From contig NZ_VMOA01000047.1 of assembly GCF_020662345.1 (NCBI RefSeq), forward strand, positions 1 to 43,127: a stretch of 43,127 bases of DNA, given 5' to 3'. Positions within the stretch are counted from its first letter, which is position 1, and the number at the start of each line of letters is the position of its first letter. Of this stretch, positions 1 to 7,855 are shown in pieces. The translations under genes and the position numbers were made by a program. The notes under the pieces are model-generated. The model did no database searches and had not been told where the DNA came from. It was given only the letters and a program-made list of their open reading frames with translations. Source of the DNA: Methylobacterium sp. W2. Lineage in GTDB: Bacteria > Pseudomonadota > Alphaproteobacteria > Rhizobiales > Beijerinckiaceae.

Positions 1-199
1 CGCATTCGTCCTTGGGCTACCGGCCGCCCGCGCCTGTCACCTTCCCGGATCTGGCCTTCCGGCTACCCATGGTCGCCACCATGCAGTAGCCTCTCAATCG
101 GCTCGGTCCAAAATACCGGTCAGGTCACACTCCCCCGTTAGCGAACGTCAGTTTGGTGCATTGCCTCACAAGCTGCATTCCCCTGGTGACGACATTCGG

Positions 200-740
200 T
201 CAGTTCCCCTACGGGAACGGCAGTCGCCCAGACATTCCAGCGTTCGTCCTAGGCTAAAAACCTTATACTCCGGAAATTTCACCTTACTTCGGATTTAAGG
301 CTTGCTCAAATGGTGAACCTGCCGAATAATCCTAAAATGAGATGATAGCCCGCTCCCTTATGGAGCCGTGGGCCGGGTGACTAGCCAGGTCAGTTCCGGG
401 TCCCCGCGATACGCCGGAGGGCACCGGCAACAAGCGGCTGAGTGAAGCCGCAGGAGTGGGAATGAACCCACAGACAACCGGTCAGCAGGTCGATGTGCTG
501 ACTGGTTCGCTCCGCGTCAGACCTCGCAAGAGGTGAAGCGGCGAGTAAAGGCCGACCGCCTGACCCCGGCCTCCCCGACAGGGTTTCGTCCATCGATCTA
601 TGTAACCAGTACGGCAGGCTCCGGCACGTCAGGTTACAGAGCTTCGTCGATCGCAGGCGAAGCTATGCCTCCCACCCAGCCCACCATCACATCAGGGACG
701 CCAGATTACAGACGCGGCGGTTGATGCGCGGATAGGAAAT
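200..740 (+). ncRNA. Candidate large structured RNA upstream of the HGG gene pair
   Basis: No convincing ORF exists here, but perfect hairpins follow each other almost without gaps: 204-217 (TTCCC/GGGAA), 261-300, 352-366 (GCTCC/GGAGC), 395-418 (TCCGG/CCGGA), 434-451 (GCGGCT/AGCCGC), 456-471 (GTGGG/CCCAC), 476-507 (12 bp with one G.U), 601-638 (TGTAACC/GGTTACA) and 639-663 (AGCTTCG/CGAAGCT). Positions 516-564 form an exact three-way junction: GTCAG (516-520) pairs with CTGAC (560-564) and encloses ACCTC-GCAA-GAGGT (a GNRA tetraloop) and GCGG/CCGC. It ends a few bases before the ribosome-binding site of the gene at 747, so it could be a long leader or a separate RNA. The strand is inferred from that gene. 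It may extend left of the window. I could not match it to RNase P, tmRNA or a group I/II intron. Confidence 0.55.
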
Positions 741-746
741 GATCTC

Positions 747-1397
747 ATGCCGTCACCTCGAAGGAAGGTTGCTCTCGCCTCCTCTCAACCACCAGCAGTG
801 ACAGAGCCGTACAAACCAACCCCCGCTGAAAAAGCCGCTCTTACTCGGTACGTTGCTCGCGGCGCTCAAAGGCCCCCGGCTCGCATTCGCGTCGCCAAAG
901 GGAAGGCTGGCATCTCCACTGGCCCGGACCATCCCGATCTCGGCACGGGAACGGTCAACCTTCTAAACGCGCTCGGCACGGCCAGCCTTCCGTTCATGAA
1001 TGGCTTGCTGAGCCAAATCACCAATGTTGCGAGCCAGGGGCGGGAGCCCGATGAGGCGGGGATCAATTTCGTGCTTTCGGTCGTCAATGGGATCGAACCG
1101 CGGGATGAGGTCGAGGCCATGCTCGCCGTGCAGATGGCCGCGGTGCACCTAGCGACAATGACATTCGCGCGGCGCTTGGCACACGTTGAGAACCTTCCTC
1201 AACAAGAGGGTGCTGAGCGCGCGTTCAATAAACTGGCCCGAACCTTCACGACTCAGATTGAGGCGCTGAAGCGATACCGTAGCGATGGCAAACAGACGGT
1301 CAGGGTCGAGCGCGTCACGGTCGAGGCCGGGGGACAAGCAGTGGTCGGTGCGGTGAACATTCCATCCCGTGGGGGAGGGGCTCCTGATAAAATCTGA
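747..1397 (+). CDS. Conserved hypothetical protein, partner of HGG protein
   Basis: 216 aa, no signal peptide or membrane segment. The first 70 residues are basic and Pro/Ala-rich. The core (about 70-170) is helical, with the phrases NGIEPRDEVEAML, AAVHLATMTFARR and AFNKLARTFTTQIEALKRYR, and the C-terminus carries VEAGGQAVVG. From memory, proteins with this tail (often ending GGQAIVGNV) are common in proteobacteria directly before a small HGG protein; their function is unknown. The start follows an AGGAAA ribosome-binding site 9 nt upstream. It is probably cotranscribed with the gene at 1408 and lies right behind the structured RNA. A phage-derived origin is possible but unproven. Confidence 0.85.
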   Translation: MPSPRRKVALASSQPPAVTEPYKPTPAEKAALTRYVARGAQRPPARIRVAKGKAGISTGPDHPDLGTGTVNLLNALGTASLPFMNGLLSQITNVASQGREPDEAGINFVLSVVNGIEPRDEVEAMLAVQMAAVHLATMTFARRLAHVENLPQQEGAERAFNKLARTFTTQIEALKRYRSDGKQTVRVERVTVEAGGQAVVGAVNIPSRGGGAPDKI

Positions 1398-1407
1398 GGG
1401 CAACCCC

Positions 1408-1653
1408 ATGCATGGGTCGATGCACCATTCGCCGAGGTGCGGGGCGAAGACACGCCGCGGAAGTCCCTGCTGTTCCCCCGCGATGCCGAACGGCCGCTGC
1501 CGCATGCACGGTGGCGCCTCTCCCGGTGCACCGAAGGGCTCGCGCAATGGTATGTATCGACACGGGCGCTACACAGCCGAAGCATTAGAAACTCGTCGCG
1601 AACTCAGCGAGTGGCTTCGTCTGATGCGGCAGGCTGCCGACGGTGTCGGCTAG
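1408..1653 (+). CDS. Small HGG (HGGxSTG-like) protein
   Basis: 81 aa. The N-terminal half holds a Cys/His cluster (CGAKTRRGSPC, then GRCRMHGG) that could bind a metal. The middle has the glycine/basic motif ASPGAPKGSRNGMYRHGRYT, which is related to the KGNRNALKHG motif seen in phage small-terminase-like proteins. The C-terminus is helical. The start at 1408 is chosen for the GAGGG site 7 nt upstream; an earlier ATG at 1369 would overlap the preceding gene. It forms a two-gene unit with 747-1397 and its last codon overlaps the end of the convergent HNH gene. Function is unknown. Confidence 0.8.
   Translation: MHGSMHHSPRCGAKTRRGSPCCSPAMPNGRCRMHGGASPGAPKGSRNGMYRHGRYTAEALETRRELSEWLRLMRQAADGVG
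1636..1650. repeat. Inverted repeat at HGG/HNH convergence
   Basis: GCCGAC-GGT-GTCGGC is a perfect 6-bp inverted repeat spanning the 3' ends of the HGG and HNH genes. Its GTCGG halves resemble the half-sites of the res-like sites at 2700-2804 and 19105-19209, so it may mark the left end of the recombinase-HNH unit. It could also simply be a bidirectional terminator stem, although no T tract follows. Confidence 0.4.
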
Positions 1654-2072
1654 TACGAACCTCGGAACAGGTCGCCGGAAGCCTTGCGCCGGAAAAGGGT
1701 TCGCCATCGGCGACGCTGATGCTCTGGCCGGTCATGGTTCATGTGGCAGCGCTGGCAGAACGCGGCGAGGTTCTTGTCCGTGTTGTTGCCGGTGTCGTGG
1801 TCGCGATGCGCGGTTGCGAGCACTACCCTGGTCGAGCGCAGGCGTCCAAGGTCCTCGAAGCTCGGCAAGCTTTGGAGAGTGTACCCTCTCCCGTCACGCC
1901 AACAGCCGGTCGAGGCATCCCACCAGCGTCCGTCGCCCAGATGGTAGATCGTCTGCCCGTGCGGCCGTCCGCATCCCTCGCAGGCGCCTCCTGCCCGTCG
2001 GAAGCGGATCACAGCGGAGAGCTGCGGCCAGTCGATCGGGTAATAGAAGCGGTACTCACGCCGAATTGGCAT
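1650..2072 (-). CDS. HNH endonuclease
   Basis: 140 aa from the MPIRREY start (2072); an ATG at 2081 is an alternative. It has CEGC near residue 38, a central WW-containing linker, and the HNH core AHRDHD...NLAAFCQRCHMNHD near 85-115, giving the two CxxC pairs plus the His/Asn/His set of the beta-beta-alpha-metal fold. The tail is basic (RRRWRTLFRRK). It is expected to cut or nick DNA. It starts just past the recombinase stop codon on the same strand, so the two are probably cotranscribed. Two damaged copies of this gene lie at 16451-16540 and 19228-19671, which suggests the module is, or was, mobile. Confidence 0.88.
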   Translation of the reverse strand: MPIRREYRFYYPIDWPQLSAVIRFRRAGGACEGCGRPHGQTIYHLGDGRWWDASTGCWRDGRGYTLQSLPSFEDLGRLRSTRVVLATAHRDHDTGNNTDKNLAAFCQRCHMNHDRPEHQRRRWRTLFRRKASGDLFRGSY

Positions 2073-2077
2073 CGCGA

Positions 2078-2671
2078 TCATGTCTCCCTAGCTGCGGCGG
2101 CAGCCTGGCTCCGTGCCCGGGCTTGGGGGAAGTAGCTGTAAAAGGTATCCCGGCTGACCCCGAGGCGCCGGGCGATCGCCGCAATCGAGATCGTGCCAGA
2201 CTGCAGCAGGGCACGCCCGACTTCGAGATCGGCATCGGTGAGCTTCTTCGGTCGGCCACCCTTCCGGCCGCGGGCCAGAGCCGCCTTCAGCCCTTCCATC
2301 GTGCGCTCACGGTTCAGGTCGAGAAAGTACTCGGCCATGGCCCCATGCATTTGCAGGGCGAAGCGACCGTGAGCCGTGTCGCTATCGAACTGCTCGGTGA
2401 GGCTACGGAAGTGGATCTCTTTTGTACGGAGGCTGTCGATCGTGCGCATCATCTCCACGAGCGAGCGGCCGAGCCGATCAAGCTTCCACACCACCAGCAC
2501 ATCGGTGGGGCGCAGGTAGGCGAGGGCGGCATCGAACTCGGGACGCTTCGTGCCGGCTTTCCCGGACTTCTTCTCCTCGAACAGCCGTTCACAACCAGCC
2601 TTTGTCAGCGCGTCGCGCTGCAGGTCCAGGTTTTGGTCAATGGTAGAGACACGGGCATATCCGACGAGCAT
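2078..2671 (-). CDS. Serine recombinase (resolvase/invertase family)
   Basis: About 197 aa. The N-terminal catalytic domain starts MLVGYARVSTIDQN with the nucleophilic serine in YARVST, followed by VWKLDRLGRSL with the conserved arginines and then a long E helix. The C-terminal HTH_7 DNA-binding domain begins at GRKGGRPKKLTDADLEVG and includes IAAIARRLGVSRDTFYSYF. Members carry out site-specific resolution or inversion between short dyad sites. The MLVGYA start is preferred over an ATG six codons upstream. A matching two-dyad site lies just upstream (2700-2804), as in Tn3-type resolvase genes, which also suggests autoregulation. The HNH gene follows immediately. Confidence 0.93.
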   Translation of the reverse strand: MLVGYARVSTIDQNLDLQRDALTKAGCERLFEEKKSGKAGTKRPEFDAALAYLRPTDVLVVWKLDRLGRSLVEMMRTIDSLRTKEIHFRSLTEQFDSDTAHGRFALQMHGAMAEYFLDLNRERTMEGLKAALARGRKGGRPKKLTDADLEVGRALLQSGTISIAAIARRLGVSRDTFYSYFPQARARSQAAAAARET

Positions 2672-2699
2672 GTCGGGATAGTAGTTCAAGAGCGTTTAT

Positions 2700-2804
2700 C
2701 TGGCAATAGAAAACCAGTCATAGTTTTCCGACAGAAACTGGGCCGTTTGGACCGGTAGACGGAGCCCAGCTCGGAAGCGTCGGGAAAACGATCGGATACC
2801 CGAC
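2700..2804 (-). other. res-like recombination site, copy 1
   Basis: Two dyads lie upstream of the recombinase gene. Dyad I is GTCGGG-N14-CCCGAC (2779-2804). Dyad II (2700-2733) has GAAAAC/GTTTTC arms with an outer TGTCGG half. The interval between them is 45 nt. The same two dyads with exactly the same spacing, in opposite orientation, occur at 19105-19209. Dyads upstream of a serine recombinase are the usual res/promoter arrangement. Confidence 0.65.
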
Positions 2805-2810
2805 ATATCA

Positions 2811-3111
2811 CCCAGGTTGCTATCGACCCTTTACAGACCCTTGGAAGGTCTGCTTGCAGGCTCTTGGTGAAGCATGTTTTTAGAGCGGATCGGGAGTGGA
2901 TTGTTGCTAGTCCGCGTTCGGACGAAGAGTAGGCTGAGTAGCCATTCGCCTCTTATCGCAGTTCCATGTCCACCCCGTGAGCAAAATTAATCTATGATAG
3001 CGCCCACGGGTAGTTACTGCTTTATGTTGTAAAAATCGTCAGCCGTTCCGGCACAGGTGCTGATGCCTGGGAGAGCTGCGTGCTTCCGCCGGCAATGAAA
3101 GGCGAAGCGAC
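2811..3111. other. Intergenic stretch between res-like site and Crp/Fnr gene
   Basis: About 300 nt without a supportable gene. It includes a moderately AT-rich part (about 2980-3030) that probably holds the promoter of the Crp/Fnr gene. I see no strong hairpin, tRNA or repeat. Confidence 0.4.
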
Positions 3112-3855
3112 ATGGCCTCGAAGTCCCTCCATTTGCTCCAGCCGATGATCACCAAGCTGGAGAGCATTTCCCCCCTCACGGAGGAGGAGCGCCAAGCTGT
3201 CGAGAGCTTGCCCGTCAGGGCTCAAGCTCTCAGAGCGGATCATGACATTATCCGCGATGGCGAGACGGCCACGCAGTGCTGCCTCATCCTCGATGGCTGG
3301 GCTTGCCGCTACAAGATCATGGGCGAGGGCAAGCGCCAGATCTTCTCCTTCCACATTGCTGGTGACATCCCGGATCTGCAGAGCCTGCACATCCCGCTGA
3401 TGGATCACAGCCTCGCCACGAAGACGGATGCTACCGTGGCCTTCATCCCCCACGAGGCACTGCGGGATCTCATCGACCGCTTCCCACGCCTCGCCGCCGT
3501 GCTCTGGCGCGACACATTGGTGGATGCAGGGATCTTCCGTGAATGGATGGCGTGCATGGGGCGGCGTTCAGCCTACGAGCACCTCGCCCACCTTTTCTGC
3601 GAGTTGTACCTCAGGCAGGAGGCCGTGGGGTTGGCTAGTGAACACCGCTGTGCCCTGCCACTGACGCAGGCTGAACTCGGGGACGCCACTGGCCTGTCAA
3701 ACGTGCACATCAACCGCACGCTGCAAGAGATGCGGGGCAATGGGATCATTACCCTCCGTAGCAACACGCTGGTCATTCTGGCCTGGGATGAGCTTGTCCG
3801 CGCTGCCGAGTTTGACGCGGCCTATCTACACCTGCGGAAACGATCAGCCGGCTGA
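3112..3855 (+). CDS. Crp/Fnr family transcriptional regulator
   Basis: 247 aa. The N-terminal cyclic-nucleotide-binding-type beta roll spans about 25-135 (IIRDGETATQCCLILDGWACRYK, then RQIFSFHIAGDIPD). It is followed by the dimer helix and a winged-helix HTH_Crp at about 180-225 (LPLTQAELGDATGLSNVHINRTLQEM). There is no N-terminal cysteine cluster as in FNR, so oxygen sensing through Fe-S is unlikely. This subfamily is common in Methylobacterium and Rhizobiales and its ligand is usually unknown. The gene is monocistronic; its 3' end overlaps the convergent small ORF at 3844-4095 by about 12 nt. Confidence 0.93.
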   Translation: MASKSLHLLQPMITKLESISPLTEEERQAVESLPVRAQALRADHDIIRDGETATQCCLILDGWACRYKIMGEGKRQIFSFHIAGDIPDLQSLHIPLMDHSLATKTDATVAFIPHEALRDLIDRFPRLAAVLWRDTLVDAGIFREWMACMGRRSAYEHLAHLFCELYLRQEAVGLASEHRCALPLTQAELGDATGLSNVHINRTLQEMRGNGIITLRSNTLVILAWDELVRAAEFDAAYLHLRKRSAG

Positions 3856-4095
3856 GCCCGCACATTCCGCCGATACGGAGATCATTAGCCTGCCAAGGCC
3901 GTCGTCCATTCCACCGGTGAGGAGCTGGCGGCAAACGTCCGCTTCAGAGCGAAAGGCCAAGGTCCGGTAGCCGCCCTTCTCGGACTCTGCCGCAATCAGC
4001 CGTAGGTGTCGGAAATACCATCGTTTTCTGGACGCTTTGGGAAGTGGAGAATTCAACGTGTTGCTGGCGTATGGCCCGTCGCAAAGCTGCGCCAA
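3844..4095 (-). CDS. Small hypothetical protein
   Basis: Up to 83 aa. The stretch YFRHLRLIAAESEKGGYRTLAFRSEADVCRQLLTGGMDDGLGRL reads like a real compact helical protein and fills an otherwise empty region, but the first 25 residues may be upstream sequence. No domain is recognised. It is convergent with the Crp/Fnr gene. Confidence 0.5.
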   Translation of the reverse strand: MAQLCDGPYASNTLNSPLPKASRKRWYFRHLRLIAAESEKGGYRTLAFRSEADVCRQLLTGGMDDGLGRLMISVSAECAGSAG

Positions 4096-4220
4096 AATGA
4101 GATTATTTGGCCGATCTAAATCAAAGTGCCAGTCTAACCCACCTCCGGCCCCTGCACTGTCATCCTCCTGCTTATCAATCTTGCCGACGCGATTGTTGCT
4201 CCTGTGTAGCCCCAGGGTAT

Positions 4221-4460
4221 TCAGATCACCCGGATCTCATCGCGCTTGAGATTGATGGCCTTGGCCACTTGGGCGGATAGTTTGCCAACAATCGCGATGT
4301 GAGCGTGAACATCGACCACCGCCTGGATGCTCGCCAAAGCCTCCTCTGCGCTCGGCTTCATTGCAGCGTATGTCACGGCGTCAGCTTCAACGCCGGTTTC
4401 AGTCGTTACCGTCACGGCAACAATAAAGGCGGTCTGACGTTTGTGCTTGTGGCTCAGCAT
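4221..4460 (-). CDS. Small conserved-looking hypothetical protein
   Basis: 79 aa from MLSHKHKRQ; the upstream ATG at 4496 lies in a weaker context. A hydrophobic N-terminal strand (TAFIVAVTVTTETG) is followed by the helix PSAEEALASIQAVV and AIVGKLSAQVAKAINLKRDEIRVI, an alpha/beta pattern typical of a soluble small protein. It is divergent from the DUF47-pit operon. Function is not recognised. Confidence 0.6.
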   Translation of the reverse strand: MLSHKHKRQTAFIVAVTVTTETGVEADAVTYAAMKPSAEEALASIQAVVDVHAHIAIVGKLSAQVAKAINLKRDEIRVI

Positions 4461-4560
4461 CTTGAGCGGCTTCTCACGAGAGGCGGGGGTCAACAACGCT
4501 GTGTCGGCAGCGGTGGGTGTCGCTCTGCGGTTCTATGGGGACAAAGGAAGGGCTCGCTGG

Positions 4561-5217
4561 ATGCTGGGTTGGTTTCGAGCACTCATGCCGCGGGAGGACC
4601 GCTTCTTCGACCTGTTTGCCCGCCACTCACAAACCTTGGTTGCCGGGGCCGAGGCGCTCCAAGGCGTGTTGCGGGGTGGTGAGGATGTCCTGCGCCACTG
4701 CCAGATCATTGTCGATCGCGAACACGAGGCGGATGCAATCACCGCCGAGGTGCTGCTAGCCGTGCGCCGTAGCTTTATCACGCCCTTCGACAGGGGTGAC
4801 ATCAAGGACCTGATCCAGTCGATGGACGACGCCATCGACCAGATGAACAAGACGGTGAAAACCATCGCGCTTTACGAGATCCGGAGCTTCAACCCATTGA
4901 TGCAGGAGATGGGCGGTACCGTCATTGAGGCGGCGCGGCTCACTGCGGAGGCGATCCCGCTTCTCTCCGCCATTGGAACCCATGCGGGACGTATCAACAC
5001 AATCACCGAGCAGATCACCCGGGTCGAGGGCCGCTCGGACGAGTTGCAGGAACGTGGCCTCAAGGCCCTCTACCGCGCCCATCGCAAGGATGGCGGCGAC
5101 GGCGACACCATGGCCTACATCATCGGCGCCGAGATCTACGGGCACCTGGAGGATGTGGTCGACCGGTTCGAGGACGTCGCCAACGAGATCAGCGGCATCG
5201 TGATCGAGAACGTGTAG
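4561..5217 (+). CDS. DUF47 (PhoU-like) PiT accessory protein
   Basis: 218 aa, the usual length for the TIGR00153/DUF47 family. It is all-helical, with the PhoU-like acidic signatures REHEADAITAEV near 50 and SMDDAIDQMNKTVKT near 90, and ends YGHLEDVVDRFEDVANEISGIVIENV. Start MLGWFRALMPRED at 4561. It lies 6 nt before the phosphate transporter gene. In such pairs the DUF47 protein is thought to control or support PiT transport. Cytoplasmic. Confidence 0.93.
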   Translation: MLGWFRALMPREDRFFDLFARHSQTLVAGAEALQGVLRGGEDVLRHCQIIVDREHEADAITAEVLLAVRRSFITPFDRGDIKDLIQSMDDAIDQMNKTVKTIALYEIRSFNPLMQEMGGTVIEAARLTAEAIPLLSAIGTHAGRINTITEQITRVEGRSDELQERGLKALYRAHRKDGGDGDTMAYIIGAEIYGHLEDVVDRFEDVANEISGIVIENV

Positions 5218-5223
5218 GGTACG

Positions 5224-6234
5224 ATGACCGAGGCCACCGCACTTGCCCTGCCAGCCCTCGCCGGCCTGATCGCCGTCGCGCTGTTTTTTGACTTTCTCAA
5301 CGGCCTACACGACGCGGCCAACTCAATCGCCACCATCGTTTCCACCCGGGTCTTGCGTCCGCAATACGCCGTGCTATGGGCGGCGTTCTTCAACTTCATC
5401 GCATTTCTGTTCTTTGGCCTGCACGTGGCCCAGACACTGGGCACCGGCATCGTCGATGCCGGTATCATCGACCCGCGCGTGATCTTCAGCGCGCTGATGG
5501 GTGCCATCGCCTGGAACATCGTTACCTGGGTCTTCGGCATCCCGTCGAGCAGCTCGCACGCCCTGGTCGGCGGCCTCATCGGGGCAGGCGTGGCCAAGGC
5601 AGGGTTCAGCGCGGTAGTTTGGAGCGGCTTGACGAAGACCGCTGCAGCTATCGTGCTCTCGCCCCTGATCGGCTTCCTGCTGGCTCTCATCCTCGTGCTG
5701 GTCGTGTCCTGGTCCTGCGTGCGCGCGACACCCTTCGCGGTCGATCGGCGCTTCCGCGCTCTGCAGTTCGTATCGGCCTCGCTCTATTCCCTCGGTCATG
5801 GCGGCAATGACGCCCAGAAGACCATGGGGATCATCGCGGTGCTGCTCTACTCGCAGGGGCATCTGGGGAGCAGCTTCCACGTTCCGCTCTGGGTGGTCCT
5901 GGCCTGCCAATCGGCGATGGCGCTCGGGACCCTCTTCGGCGGCTGGCGCATCGTCCATACGATGGGTTCGAAGATCACCCGCCTCAACCCGATGCAGGGC
6001 TTCTGCGCCGAGACTGGGGGCGCCATCACCCTGTTCATGGCGACCTGGCTCGGGGTGCCGGTCTCGACCACGCACACCATCACGGGTGCGATCATCGGCG
6101 TCGGCGCCGCGCGTCGAACATCTGCGGTGCGCTGGGGGGTCGCTAGCAACATCGTCGTTGCGTGGGTGCTGACGCTGCCGGCTGCTGCCCTGATCGCTGC
6201 GGCCTGTTACGCGCTGACTGCGCTGCTTCGCTGA
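5224..6234 (+). CDS. pit: PiT family low-affinity inorganic phosphate transporter
   Basis: 336 aa, polytopic inner-membrane protein (about 10 hydrophobic segments). Both PiT signatures are present: FDFLNGLHDAANSIATIVST near residue 22 and SLGHGGNDAQKTMG near 188, plus IPSSSSHALVGG and VSTTHTITGAIIGVG. It is expected to import metal-phosphate with protons. It is directly downstream of the DUF47 gene as a two-gene operon. Full length with no lesion seen. Confidence 0.95.
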   Translation: MTEATALALPALAGLIAVALFFDFLNGLHDAANSIATIVSTRVLRPQYAVLWAAFFNFIAFLFFGLHVAQTLGTGIVDAGIIDPRVIFSALMGAIAWNIVTWVFGIPSSSSHALVGGLIGAGVAKAGFSAVVWSGLTKTAAAIVLSPLIGFLLALILVLVVSWSCVRATPFAVDRRFRALQFVSASLYSLGHGGNDAQKTMGIIAVLLYSQGHLGSSFHVPLWVVLACQSAMALGTLFGGWRIVHTMGSKITRLNPMQGFCAETGGAITLFMATWLGVPVSTTHTITGAIIGVGAARRTSAVRWGVASNIVVAWVLTLPAAALIAAACYALTALLR

Positions 6235-6399
6235 AGCACCTTCACTCCAGTTTCATAGACGCGCTTATGCGAATAGCGGCAAACCTTAAGCGCCACTGCT
6301 TTCGAAGCAGGCCGTTGTTTTTCACTCGAATCAAGCATACGTTCCATAGCGAATCACTGTATTAAATAATCGCAACGCTGATTTTCAGTGGAGATTAAC

Positions 6400-6573
6400 A
6401 TGCGTGTAATTACCGCGTTTGGGACGGCGTCTTCAATCGCTGCGGCTGCATTCGTTATTATAATGTTTACATCGCCCCCGATATCAGAAGCTAAGGCTCC
6501 TGCAAGAATCGATACCTATACACTGACGTTGGACGCGGAAAACTCGCTTGATCAGGATTACGATTGTAATTGA
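6400..6573 (+). CDS. Very short putative exported protein
   Basis: 57 aa from MRVITAFG. An N-terminal hydrophobic stretch (SIAAAAFVIIMFTSPP) resembles a signal peptide, and a short mature part ends LDQDYDCN. It has lower GC than its neighbours. An in-frame ATG at 6388 is an alternative start. No homology recognised. Confidence 0.45.
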   Translation: MRVITAFGTASSIAAAAFVIIMFTSPPISEAKAPARIDTYTLTLDAENSLDQDYDCN

Positions 6574-6801
6574 GTATTTTTCTAGGACTTATTTCTAGTC
6601 TCCGTCCGGCCATGTGGTATGCAACTTACTCAGGTGTTGAATAGGGGCGTCACCGTTCCGTCGTTCGATCAGACTGAGCCGCCAACTGCTGCCGATGTAG
6701 CTGAAACCTCGTGTCGGATGCGCTCGTGTCAGTGGTTAAGGTCCGGTGCCACCCACAACAAACGTCGTACGTAGGGACCGAGCGAGAGGTTCGACCCCCA
6801 G
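6574..6801. other. Intergenic, no gene seen
   Basis: About 230 nt downstream of the short exported ORF. No supportable ORF on either strand and no strong hairpin. Confidence 0.4.
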
Positions 6802-7050
6802 CTATTCAGCCAAGCTCGAAGGAGCCTGCCATTCGACCCCAGAATGCTCTCGGATGTCGCCAGCCGCACTCCCCGTATCGACATCGCTGATCCAGTCGCT
6901 TGGCTCGACCACATCGACCACCTCGTCGTTGGGGTAGGCTGCGGCAAGGAATACCCGCGCATCGCCCTCTGCAGCTGCCCGGACCGTCACCAAGGGGCGG
7001 AATCCTTCGGCTGTACGGATGTTCGCGATGAAGAGCTTTGTCATATCCAT
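6802..7050 (-). CDS. Small hypothetical protein
   Basis: 82 aa (80 from the second Met). It begins with a plausible beta-alpha pattern (TKLFIANIRTAEGFRPLVTVRAAAEGDARVFLAAAYPNDEVVDVVE), and the ATGs follow a GGGA site. The C-terminal third is low-complexity. Function unknown. Confidence 0.6.
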   Translation of the reverse strand: MDMTKLFIANIRTAEGFRPLVTVRAAAEGDARVFLAAAYPNDEVVDVVEPSDWISDVDTGSAAGDIREHSGVEWQAPSSLAE

Positions 7051-7174
7051 TCCCAGGGCTGCGTGAAGGAACGCACCGATCGGACAACGCGCCCAACGAG
7101 CGGAACGGTAACATCAGCATTTTGAAGCGACGTGCTAAAGCAGTCCTTCCGCGTTCGCGACCACCTTATCGCCC

Positions 7175-7438
7175 TCACCCCATCCGCCCGGCAGCCCGCT
7201 CCTCGCCCACATAGCCGATGTACCATTCGAGGTGCCCGGCGACCTCTTGGTCCAGACGATCGGGTGATGCCTTCAGGGCCTCGGCCGTGGCGTTCACGGT
7301 ACCGTAGGGGGCGCAGACCTCGCCGAGGTAAAGGTTGATCTCCTCGTTCAGCCGCTCCTCCGACATGTTGTCAAAGCGGTTGGCTTTCCTCGCCTTTTCC
7401 AGCTTGCGGAGGCGGAGATCGATCACTTTCGAGGTCAT
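7175..7438 (-). CDS. Phage-like hypothetical protein
   Basis: 87 aa. Basic N-terminus (VIDLRLRKLEKARKANRF), then an acidic helical middle. The start overlaps the stop codon of the upstream frameshifted DUF5681 gene by 4 nt (ATGA), so they were translationally coupled. The pairing with DUF5681 suggests a phage or transfer remnant. Function unknown. Confidence 0.65.
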   Translation of the reverse strand: MTSKVIDLRLRKLEKARKANRFDNMSEERLNEEINLYLGEVCAPYGTVNATAEALKASPDRLDQEVAGHLEWYIGYVGEERAAGRMG

Positions 7439-7855
7439 GGATGGGTCATCTCCTCAAGGCGGGCAAGGCGCTCATGCAGATCCGTCGCCTCGATGGCACG
7501 GACGTGAGCGTCGACGGATTTCGAGATGTCGGCGGCCTCGGACGGGGTGAGCTCGCCGGCGGCAACGGCCTGCAGTAGGGCGTGCGTGGCCCTGGGGAGG
7601 TCAGCAGCGGTCTCGATCACGGGGAGGTCGAATTACCGGGCGATCCTTCCTGGCCGGCATGAGGCGGTCCAGGCACATCCTGAGGGCCTGCGTGTCGCCA
7701 TCGGTGGCAAGTTCGATGGCTTTGCGGACGATGCTCTCGGCGTCGCCCTCCAAGATGGCCTCCAGGGCGAGCGTAGACTTGCTACGGCTGCCTTTCGGGC
7801 GGCCGGCAGGGTTGCCGCTCGTGCCAGGTTGAAAGCCGGGTTTCCTCGTGGTCAT
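7435..7855 (-). pseudogene. Frameshifted DUF5681 protein
   Basis: The first frame (start 7855) encodes the DUF5681 signature KPGFQPGTSGNPAGRPKGSRSK and continues to ARKDRPV. The second frame (to 7435) continues as FDLPVIETAADLPRATHALLQAVAAGELTPSEAADISK, the natural continuation of this phage-associated family. The break is at about 7640 (one extra base or two missing after the GTA codon of DRPV). The joined product would be about 138 aa. The second half has its own ATG, so a truncated product is possible. Confidence 0.7.

Noticed and set aside
533..724. 63-codon open frame inside the structured region
   Set aside because: No ribosome-binding site, protein-unlike composition, and it runs straight through perfect hairpins; better explained as RNA.
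200..740. Group II intron, RNase P or tmRNA identity
   Set aside because: I see no GUGYG start, domain V hairpin, RNase P core motifs or tmRNA ends; no reverse transcriptase is encoded nearby.
1437..2758. Long plus-strand open frames opposite HNH and the recombinase
   Set aside because: Antisense shadows of clearly recognisable genes; Arg/Ser-rich composition.
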